A program made the position numbers and the translations under genes. The notes beneath the pieces are model-generated. The model did no database searches. It saw only the letters and a program-made list of their open reading frames with translations, and was not told the DNA's origin. Positions 57,631 through 64,000 of a stretch of DNA of 64,000 bases are shown here, one piece after another (the first letter of the stretch is position 1; every line of letters starts with the position of its first letter). The stretch is from Dietzia psychralcaliphila (lineage in GTDB: Bacteria; Actinomycetota; Actinomycetes; Mycobacteriales; Mycobacteriaceae). The DNA lies in the NCBI RefSeq assembly GCF_003096095.1, contig NZ_CP015453.1, positions 3,658,001 through 3,722,000 of the forward strand, read 5' to 3'.

Positions 57631-58191
57631 TCAGACGGGGAGGAGACCCGCGGCGACTACTCCCGCGGCGAGGTTCGCCAGCGCGTGGACCGCCGCCCCC
57701 GGAACGAGGGTTCCCGAGCTGTGCCGCAGCCAGCCGAGCAGCCACCCGGCGGCGAACTGCACCGGGATGAGGGGCCACAGCCTCACATCGACCGCCAGCA
57801 GGGCCAGGTGCGGGACGAGGAACACCACGGACTGCAGCAGGTTGCCCCACCCGAAGCCGAGTCGCCGGATGAACACGCCGCCGAGCAGTCCCCGGAAGAA
57901 GACCTCCTCGCCGACGGCCCGGAGCACCACGGCGGCGGCGACACCCACGGAGGACATCGCCGCGACCGAGACCCCGGGTTGCTCGAGCACCTCGGCGGGG
58001 ACCAGGGCCAGCGACAGCCACCCCGCCGCCAGCAGCGGGACGAACAGCACCAACGCCCATCCGTACGCCGCGAGAGAGCCCCGGGACACCCCCGCGAGTC
58101 GCATCGCCGCCCCGGCGGAGCGGTCACTGCGGCGGGACTGCACGACCACGTAGATGAGGGTCGGCGCACAGAACAGGACGAACTCGGTCAT
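57631..58191 (-). CDS. CPBP family intramembrane metalloprotease
   Basis: A 186-residue membrane protein with about six helices and the CPBP (Abi) motifs: EEVFFRGLLGG with Glu95, Glu96 and Arg100, and FLVPHL with His128. Members cleave prenylated or membrane proteins, or act in bacteriocin immunity. The ATG at 58189-58191 has AGAGAGG just upstream and starts at the first helix. It is divergent from the GH3 gene. Confidence 0.88.
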   Translation of the reverse strand: MTEFVLFCAPTLIYVVVQSRRSDRSAGAAMRLAGVSRGSLAAYGWALVLFVPLLAAGWLSLALVPAEVLEQPGVSVAAMSSVGVAAAVVLRAVGEEVFFRGLLGGVFIRRLGFGWGNLLQSVVFLVPHLALLAVDVRLWPLIPVQFAAGWLLGWLRHSSGTLVPGAAVHALANLAAGVVAAGLLPV

Positions 58192-58342
58192 ACCTCTCTG
58201 AGCTCTCGACGAGCGTGCGACGTCGATGCGCAGGCCCCGCGGCCCGGCCGACCCTCTACAACTGTGTGCCCGGCAGACATACCGGAATGCTAGCCCTCGC
58301 CCCGTGCTACAACTGGACAACGCACCAGGACGGGGTCACCGC

Positions 58343-60663
58343 ATGAGATCAGGCACCGAGTCGTCAGCATCCGCGGCGCCGCCAGTCCCCGTCGGGGACC
58401 CCACCGGGGCCGATCAGGCGGTCGCCGACCTCGATCTCGGGCAGCAGGCCGCGCTCGGTAGCGGTGCGTCGTTCTGGCGCACCGAGGAGCACCCGGGGGT
58501 GCCCGCGCTGGTCCTCACCGACGGCCCGCACGGGGTGCGGTTCCAGTCCGGCGCATCGGACCATCTCGGTCTCAGTGCGAGCGACCCGGCCACCTGCTTC
58601 CCCCCGGCCGCGGGGCTGGCGCAGAGCTGGGACCCCGCCCTGGCCCGCCGGATCGGGTCCACGTTGGCCGCCGAGGCCGTGGCCGCCGGGGTGGGGGTCC
58701 TGCTGGGTCCGGGGATCAACATCAAGCGCGACCCGCGGGCCGGCCGCAACTTCGAGTACTTCAGCGAGGACCCGCACCTGACCGGTGTGATGGCCGGGCA
58801 GGTGGTCGCGGGCCTCCAGTCGGGCGGCGTCGGGGCGTCGCTCAAGCACTTCGCCGCCAACAACTCCGAGCACGACCGCATGCGGGCGAGCTCCGACGTC
58901 GACCCCCGTCCACTGCGCGAGATCTACCTGCGGGCGTTCGAGCGCGTGGTCCGGGACGCCCGGCCGTGGACGGTGATGACGGCCTACAACAAGCTCAACG
59001 GTGTCTACGCCACCGAGAACAGGTGGCTGCTCACCGAGCTGCTGCGGGACGAGTGGGGTTTCGACGGAGCGGTCATCAGCGACTGGGGCGCCGTGGTGGA
59101 CCGGGTGGCCTCGGTGCGTGCCGGGCTCGACCTGCAGATGCCCGGACCCGCCGGACTCGACGACGCCGACGTGGTCCGGGCCGTCGAGGGGGCGAGCTCG
59201 ACCGGGCCCACGCCCTGCGGGCCGCGACGGCCGTGGCGCGCCTGGCGGTGCGGGCCCGGAACGGGCCACAGGCGGTGCAGTCCGGCGCAGCGCATCGCGC
59301 GGCACCGGTTGATCACGACGCCCACCACGACCTCGCGCGGGAGGCGGCGGAGTCCTCGATCGTGCTGCTGGCCAACGACGGCGGCCTCCTTCCCCTCTCA
59401 CCGGCCACCGGGGTCGCGGTGATCGGCGCCTTCGCCCGCGAACCGCGCTTCCAGGGAGGCGGCAGCTCGCACGTCACCCCCACGCGGGTCGATGTGCCAC
59501 TGACGGAGATCAGGCGAATAGCCGGGGACGCCCGGGTCACCCATGCCACGGGCGTCGGGAATGGTGACGACGACGAGGACCTGCTCCTCGCCGAGGCGGT
59601 GGCCATCGCGTCCGAGGCCGAGGTGGCCGTCCTCATGCTCGGTCTGACCGACGACCAGGAGTCCGAGGGCGTCGACCGGCAGCACATCGATCTGCCGGGA
59701 AACCAGCTCCGGCTCCTCGAGGCGGTCGCCGCGGTGCAAGAGCGGATCGTGGTGATCCTGTCGGCCGGATCCGTGGTGGACCTGTCCCCGGTGGTTCCCC
59801 ACGCGACGGCGATCGTGTCCGGGGCGCTGCTGGGACAGGGCGGAGGCCGGGCGCTCGCGCGGGTGCTCTACGGCCACGCCACCCCGTCCGGACGGCTGGC
59901 CGAGACCGTCCCGCTGCGGATCGAGGACGTCCCAAGCTGGGGCAACTTCCCCGCCGAGGACTCACACGTCCGGTACGGGGAGGGCATCTTCGTCGGCTAC
60001 CGCGGGTACGACCACAGGCGGCGGGAGGTGCGGTTCCCCTTCGGACACGGCCTGTCCTACACGACCTTCGACTACCGATCCCTGACGGTCGTGGCCGGGC
60101 ACAACGGGTGGACGGCACGGGTCGAGGTCCACAACACCGGGTCGTACCGGGGCCGCGAGGTCGTCCAGATCTACGCCTCGCTGCCGGCCTCGGTGCGCAG
60201 GCGGGCGCCACGGGAGCTCGTGGGATTCGGCCATATCGAGCTCGATCCCGGACAGAGCGGACAGCTCGAGGTGGTGATCGAACGCCGGGACCTGGCGTAC
60301 TGGGACGAGCCCGCCGGGTGCTGGCTGGTGGAGGGTGGCGAGTACGTCTTCGCGGCCGCGGCCTCCAGCCGGGACCTCCGGATCGAGGCCTCCGTGCCGA
60401 TCGACGGGGACCCGCGCCCGGTCCGGATCGACCTCGACTCCACGATCTCCGAGGCGATGGCGGACCCCGACGCCCGGTTGATCCTCGACGAGGTGTTCCG
60501 CCCGCTCGCGGCGAACGCCGGTGAGGCGAGCGGCGCCGTGGGAGCCTCGATCGAGCAGCTGGTGGGCTCGATCCCCGTGGGCCGGATGCTCTCCGGGTTC
60601 CTGGGGATGGACCGGGAGTCGGTGGCGGGTATCGCCGAGCAGCTCGCCCGGATCCACCGGTGA
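58343..60663 (+). pseudogene. GH3 beta-glucosidase split by a one-base frameshift
   Basis: Glycoside hydrolase family 3 enzyme, about 773 residues if the frame is restored. The first part (58343 to about 59190) carries DGPHGVRFQ, the substrate loop GPGINIKRDPRAGRNFEYFSEDPHL, KHFAANNSE and the nucleophile Asp247 in VISDWGAV. The second part, in the frame ending at 60663, carries AAESSIVLLANDGGLLPL, GSSHVTP, PFGHGLSYTTF and a fibronectin-III-like end. The frames meet at a run of five G (59188-59192); a sixth G would give VEGGELDRAHALR and join them. This may be a true mutation, a sequencing error in a homopolymer, or a -1 frameshift site. No signal peptide, so the enzyme is likely cytoplasmic. 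Confidence 0.85.
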
Positions 60664-60664
60664 G

Positions 60665-61246
60665 CTAGCTGCTCCGCTCGGCATCTCGACGTCTGTAGTG
60701 CAGGAGGGCGGCCCCGTTGTCGAAGACACGGTGTTCCACCAGCTCCAGGTCGAGCTCGGCACCCGGAGGTAGCGCGCGCAGGCCGCCACCCACCACCCTC
60801 GGGACGATGAAGAACCTGAACTGGTCGACCATCCCGGCACTGATCGCCTCGCTCGCCGTGGTGGGTCCGAAGATCTCGACCTCACCCTCGGCGTCGTCGA
60901 CGATCTGCTGAAGCCCGGCGATGTCGAGGCGCGGCAGAAGGCGGTCCCGGTCGGACACGAGGTCCGCCTCGGTCATCGTCGAGGACACCGCGGTGCGCGT
61001 CAGGTCCTGCCACAGTCGAGCGAACTCGTGCTCGTCCGGGCTCCAGGATCCGTCCTCGGGTTCGGACTGCCAGTAGGTCATCAACTGGTAGGTGTTCCGC
61101 CCGAGGACCTCGTGCGACACCGAGGTCATGCGTTCCACGTGAAACCTGAACAGGTCCCCGCCGGGCGCGGTCCAGTCGAAGTCGCCGTTCGCGTCGGCGG
61201 CATAGCCGTCCAGCGAGATGGTCGCGGTGTAGCCCAGCGTCCCCAT
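60665..61246 (-). CDS. DHFR-fold RibD C-terminal-like reductase
   Basis: A 193-residue protein of the dihydrofolate-reductase/RibD C-terminal superfamily (YyaP/YwjB-like). The opening TATISLDGYAADANGDFDWTAP, LGRNTYQLMTYW, and the segment EIFGPTTASEAISAGMVDQFRFFIVPRVVGGG are characteristic. It probably binds NADPH; its substrate is unknown. The ATG at 61244-61246 is used. It ends 1 bp from the GH3 stop, convergently. Confidence 0.9.
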   Translation of the reverse strand: MGTLGYTATISLDGYAADANGDFDWTAPGGDLFRFHVERMTSVSHEVLGRNTYQLMTYWQSEPEDGSWSPDEHEFARLWQDLTRTAVSSTMTEADLVSDRDRLLPRLDIAGLQQIVDDAEGEVEIFGPTTASEAISAGMVDQFRFFIVPRVVGGGLRALPPGAELDLELVEHRVFDNGAALLHYRRRDAERSS

Positions 61247-61354
61247 GGTCGTCCTCCGCTGCTCGCGAGGTGGCGGTAGCGACAAGCCTAACGCCGCGCC
61301 GCCAGCAGTCGCGCCCTTTCCCCTGACCGCGCAGCTGGGTGGCGATTGTGGGCG

Positions 61355-61927
61355 TCAGTCGAGTTGACGACGCATGACGATCCGAGGGAAGCCCCCCGCC
61401 ACCGACGTCGTGTCGGCGACCTTGACGAATCCCGCCTGCTCGAACAGGGAGCGGAACCCCACGAACGCCATCGTCAGGTTGACCTTCTCCGCACTGTTGT
61501 CCACGGGTACCGCCTCGACGGCGGGTGCGCCGTGGTCGCGCGCCAACCCGACCGCACCCTCGACCAGTTCCCGCGCCACTCCCTGACCCCGGTACCCGGG
61601 GCGGACCCGAATGCAGAAGATCGACCACACAGGTTGAGCGTCGACGGTCGGCACCACTCGTGATCGCGCGATCGGCAGGTCGCGGCGCGGAGCGACTCCC
61701 GCCCACCCCACGGGTTCCGGCCCGAGGTAGGCGAGCACGCCCGGTGCGGTGTCCCGCCCGCACAGGTCGCGGACGTACTCGCCGCGGGCGGGACCCGTCA
61801 GCGAGGTGTTGGTCTTGGAGTCCAGTCGGTGGCTGAGGCACCAGCACACCGAGGCGTCCGGGTTCTTCTTCGGCCCCAGGAGAACAGCCACGTCGTCGAA
61901 CCGGTCAGCCGGCCGCACCTCGATCAT
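61355..61927 (-). CDS. GNAT family N-acetyltransferase
   Basis: A 190-residue acetyltransferase. The acetyl-CoA loop reads IRVRPGYRGQGVARELVEGAVGLARDHG. The N-terminal half (LLGPKKNPDASVCWCLSHRLDSK) resembles an actinobacterial group with a Cys-x-Cys motif. Its substrate is unknown. The ATG at 61925-61927 (MIEVRPADRFDDV) begins the fold. It is the next gene downstream of erm on the same strand (165-bp gap). Confidence 0.88.
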   Translation of the reverse strand: MIEVRPADRFDDVAVLLGPKKNPDASVCWCLSHRLDSKTNTSLTGPARGEYVRDLCGRDTAPGVLAYLGPEPVGWAGVAPRRDLPIARSRVVPTVDAQPVWSIFCIRVRPGYRGQGVARELVEGAVGLARDHGAPAVEAVPVDNSAEKVNLTMAFVGFRSLFEQAGFVKVADTTSVAGGFPRIVMRRQLD

Positions 61928-62092
61928 CGCCACGCCACCACTGCAGTAGGTGTCATAGGGTCCATCCTTGCCTGAGGTGCCCGGTCGGCGGGCCGGAAGG
62001 AGCACACCGCCCCGCACAGCCCCGCACAGCCCCGCGCCGCGGTGACGGGCACCGAGTCGGGGGCTGGGGTCCGGAGCAGATCGGCACCCGCC

Positions 62093-62869
62093 TCACTTCT
62101 GACGCCCCAGTGCCGCGTACAACGCGACCCAGTCCTGCGCGGTGAGATCCCTGGGCAGGGCATCCGGCGCGACGCCCGCCCGGGCGATGACCCCGCGGAC
62201 TGCAGATCTGCGCCGCGGGTGTACCACGGTGGCCAGGATCGCGGCGATGCCCCGGCCGCGTCCGGTGAAGACGTCGTGAACGAACCGGCGGTAAGCACTA
62301 CGGTCCTGGTCCGCGAGAAGAGGACGAGGCCTCCGGTACAGGACGAGCAGTGCTCCGTCGACGGTCGGCTCCGGCCGGAAGGCCCGGCGGGGCACCCGGC
62401 GATGCAGGGTGAACTCGATCCACGGCCACCACTGCGCGGTCATCATGGTCGCGCCCCCGACGCCTGCTCGTCGACGCGCGACCTCCCACTGGACCAGCAG
62501 GACGGCCGTCGTCGTGGACGGGGAGTGGAGCAGTTTGCGCAGGATCGAGGTGGTGAGGTGGAACGGGAGGTTGCCCACCACCACATGGGGAGTAGTCGGC
62601 AACGGCCACTGCACGAAGTCCGCGTGGACCAGCTCAACGTCTGTAGCGAGCGAACCCTGGAGATGCTCGACTGTCCGGGAATCGATCTCCACCGCCGTCA
62701 GTGGGCGATCCAGGGACTGCAACGGGGTGGTCAGTGCACCCCTCCCGGGCCCGATCTCGATGATCGGCCCCGAGGTCTCGTCGACGATGTCGATGATCTC
62801 GTCGATGACCGTGGTGTCGGTGAGGAAGTTCTGGCCGTGCTCGTGCCGGCCGCCCCGATAGGTGGGCAT
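62093..62869 (-). CDS. Erm-family 23S rRNA adenine N6-methyltransferase
   Basis: A 258-residue SAM-dependent enzyme that methylates the adenine equivalent to A2058 of 23S rRNA, which gives macrolide, lincosamide and streptogramin B resistance in characterised members. HEHGQNFLTD (residues 9-18), the SAM motif IIEIGPGRGALTTPL, AVEIDSR, and the catalytic NLPFHLT (100-106) are present. The length and the NLPF motif favour Erm over KsgA. GGAG lies nine bases before the ATG at 62867-62869. A leader peptide and attenuator-like stems lie upstream, and a TetR gene precedes them. Confidence 0.93.
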   Translation of the reverse strand: MPTYRGGRHEHGQNFLTDTTVIDEIIDIVDETSGPIIEIGPGRGALTTPLQSLDRPLTAVEIDSRTVEHLQGSLATDVELVHADFVQWPLPTTPHVVVGNLPFHLTTSILRKLLHSPSTTTAVLLVQWEVARRRAGVGGATMMTAQWWPWIEFTLHRRVPRRAFRPEPTVDGALLVLYRRPRPLLADQDRSAYRRFVHDVFTGRGRGIAAILATVVHPRRRSAVRGVIARAGVAPDALPRDLTAQDWVALYAALGRQK

Positions 62870-62899
62870 GTGTAGACGCTCCGAATGAAGAGAGTGCGC

Positions 62900-62972
62900 C
62901 CGGGCATGCAGAAGCGCCGCCCGGCTGGACCGCGGAGCGGCGGAAGCGTCCTACAGGAGGGAATCCGCCGCT
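62900..62972 (-). promoter_or_regulatory. Attenuator-like alternating stems ahead of erm
   Basis: Four segments can pair in two ways. Segment 1 (62964-62972) pairs perfectly over nine bases with segment 2 (62936-62944), and segment 3 (62919-62924) pairs with segment 4 (62900-62905). Alternatively segment 2 (62937-62942) pairs with 62915-62920, which overlaps segment 3. Segment 1 overlaps the stop codon of the leader peptide, so a ribosome stalled there would block the first stem and favour the 2:3 form. This is the layout of classical erm attenuators; the mechanism is inferred. Confidence 0.6.
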
Positions 62973-63012
62973 AGAAGCGACGGTCCCGAATCAATGAGGT
63001 GATGCACGCCAT
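62971..63012 (-). CDS. Erm leader peptide (13 residues)
   Basis: A short reading frame encoding MACITSLIRDRRF, ending 101 bp before the erm start. It holds Arg9-Asp10-Arg11, an Arg/Lys-x-Arg/Lys motif of the kind at which macrolide-bound ribosomes stall. No ribosome-binding site precedes it, but a TACACT hexamer ends seven bases before the ATG, so it is probably read from a leaderless mRNA. Induction of erm by stalling here is inference from family knowledge. Confidence 0.6.
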   Translation of the reverse strand: MACITSLIRDRRF

Positions 63013-63019
63013 GACGAGG

Positions 63020-63025
63020 AGTGTA
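63020..63025 (-). promoter_or_regulatory. -10 hexamer TACACT of the erm transcript
   Basis: On the minus strand TACACT lies seven bases before the leader-peptide ATG, placing the likely transcript start at or next to that ATG. No good -35 hexamer stands 16-18 bases upstream, so an activator may be needed. Confidence 0.4.
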
Positions 63026-63053
63026 ACGGACCCCTGGGGCATGTTCCCCGTCG

Positions 63054-63635
63054 TCACTCCCGGCGCGGCGGGTCCACAACCGGTGCCATCCAGCCTGAGA
63101 TGAACGCGCGCAGCTCGGCGTCGGGACGGGAGGCAGGGTCATCAAGGCAGAGCACCGACCAGCCCACGTGCACGGCGATGTCGGCCAGGTTCTCGACCCG
63201 GCCCTCGAGTTCGGGGAAGCGGGCGACGGCGGGAGAGAGCAGTGCCACCGCGTAGTCGTGTGCGCGGCGAGCTGCTCCCGGATCGAAGATCGGGTTGGCC
63301 GTTCCGGAGAGCGTGAGTTCCCGGAGCAACGGATCGCCGAGGACGTGGTGACGCGCCTGGATCATCATCTCGACGAACAGTCCCAGTGGCGTTTCGGTCG
63401 ACTCCATGAGTTCGGCGAACGCCCCGGTCAGCGAGGTGAGCCGGTCGGAAACCGCCTGCGACACCAGCTCCTCCCGCGTACCGAAGATCGAATGGACGGT
63501 CTGACGACTCACTCCCGCACGCCTGGCCACTCCGGCGACGTTCACGGCGGTGAAGCCCGACTCCCCGATCACGGCTCGGGTGGCCTCGAGGATGATCTCC
63601 CGGGATCGCACCCGACCATTATCTGCCAGCGTCAC
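63054..63635 (-). CDS. TetR family transcriptional regulator
   Basis: A 193-residue regulator with a helix-turn-helix at residues 11-58 (REIILEATRAVIGESGFTAVNVAGVARRAGVSRQTVHSIFGTREELVSQAV). The C-terminal ligand domain is of unknown specificity. GTG at 63633-63635 overlaps the lipase stop (GTGA), so it is translationally coupled to the lipase gene. It ends 41 bp before the erm leader peptide and could be co-transcribed with erm by read-through. Confidence 0.9.
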   Translation of the reverse strand: MTLADNGRVRSREIILEATRAVIGESGFTAVNVAGVARRAGVSRQTVHSIFGTREELVSQAVSDRLTSLTGAFAELMESTETPLGLFVEMMIQARHHVLGDPLLRELTLSGTANPIFDPGAARRAHDYAVALLSPAVARFPELEGRVENLADIAVHVGWSVLCLDDPASRPDAELRAFISGWMAPVVDPPRRE

Positions 63636-64000
63636 GCGACGCTGCAGCCGAACCTCCCCCCGCCGTCAAGAGTGGAGATCAGCCAGGGGGTCACCTCGTC
63701 GTGGATCATCGTGTCGTGGATGAGCGGGCCGAAGTGGTCCGGGAGCGTCCAGCCGGGCGCCAGGGCGGGCACTGGGGTGGAGCGGAACGTCACGTCGCCG
63801 CCGGCAGCGCACCAGTCGTCGGCGAGGGCGCGGGCCTGGCCGTAGGGAACGGTGTCGTCGTTCGGTGAGGACGTGATGAGTACCGGCGCGGTGGGGGTCA
63901 GCCGGCCGAGCTTCTGGTCGTCGAGCACCGCTTGCGCCGAGGGGTCGCCGGCGATCCACTGGTCAAGGCTGCGCCCGTCAACGGTGAGGTCGGAGGTCCG
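63632..64000 (-). CDS. Secretory lipase (LIP family), C-terminal part
   Basis: The last 122 residues of an alpha/beta hydrolase resembling the actinobacterial and fungal secretory lipase family; the N-terminus, signal peptide and nucleophile Ser lie outside the window. PVLITSSPNDDTVPYGQARALADDW holds the catalytic Asp and DHFGPLIHDTMIHDEVTPWL the catalytic His. DQWIAGDPSAQAVLDDQKLG is the preceding helical segment typical of the family. The stop overlaps the start of the TetR gene by 4 bp. Confidence 0.85.
   Translation of the reverse strand, partial: RTSDLTVDGRSLDQWIAGDPSAQAVLDDQKLGRLTPTAPVLITSSPNDDTVPYGQARALADDWCAAGGDVTFRSTPVPALAPGWTLPDHFGPLIHDTMIHDEVTPWLISTLDGGGRFGCSVA

Noticed and set aside
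58966-60663. Second half of the GH3 gene as an independent protein
   Set aside because: It begins in a shadow frame of the first half and would lack the GH3 catalytic domain; a frameshift explains both parts.
1-64000. CRISPR arrays, IS elements, prophage, integrons, rRNA or tRNA genes
   Set aside because: No regularly spaced repeats, transposase or integrase frames, att-like duplications or RNA gene signatures were seen.

Overview
The window is chromosomal DNA from a high-GC, mycolic-acid-containing actinobacterium of the order Mycobacteriales. The mycolyltransferase fragment at the left edge, the Rpf-type lytic transglycosylase, the GltS and MprF-like genes and the strongly G/C-biased third codon positions all fit. 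Dietzia is my best guess at genus, by inference only. There are no rRNA or tRNA genes, insertion sequences, phage genes or CRISPR arrays that I can see. Genes are densely packed, and many neighbours share ATGA or GTGA stop/start overlaps.

Left third (1-17.7 kb): envelope and housekeeping genes. These are a partial mycolyltransferase, glutathione peroxidase, an MFS exporter, a short secreted Rpf-like protein with a 14-bp tandem repeat upstream, an alpha/beta hydrolase, an SRPBCC protein, a TspO-like membrane protein, a LysB/cutinase-like protein with Cys in place of the usual Ser, a TetR/EamA divergent pair with a perfect operator, SelO, a K+ channel, GltS, DUF2243, CtaG, a two-gene small-membrane-protein operon and a large MalT-type LuxR regulator.

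Middle (18-45.5 kb): a rhomboid/lysyl-PG-synthase fusion; a complete fructose phosphotransferase locus (ptsI, fruR, fruK, fruA, ptsH); a TetR, AurF-type di-iron oxygenase and ferredoxin/FAD reductase cluster; ethanolamine catabolism without microcompartment genes (permease, eutB, eutC) next to the cobalamin gene cobU; an OYE-type flavin oxidoreductase; a TetR/GNAT divergent pair with a perfect operator; a His-rich, probably metal-related membrane operon with a PepSY protein; a TrkH/TrkA potassium system; and an amino-acid permease.

Right third (45.6-64 kb): carbonic anhydrase, a class III nucleotide cyclase, and then the most unusual stretch (47.2-54.7 kb). There an SDR, a TetR, a lipocalin-like protein of unknown function, a luciferase-like flavin oxidoreductase, a PEP-synthase/rifampicin-phosphotransferase-like enzyme and a mycofactocin-type SDR lie together, which suggests an uncharacterised catabolic or modification pathway. 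After it come HdeD, MFS and CPBP membrane proteins, a GH3 glycosidase split by a one-base frameshift in a G run, a DHFR-fold protein, a GNAT, and an Erm rRNA methylase preceded by a 13-codon leader peptide and a four-segment attenuator. A TetR and a truncated secretory lipase close the window.
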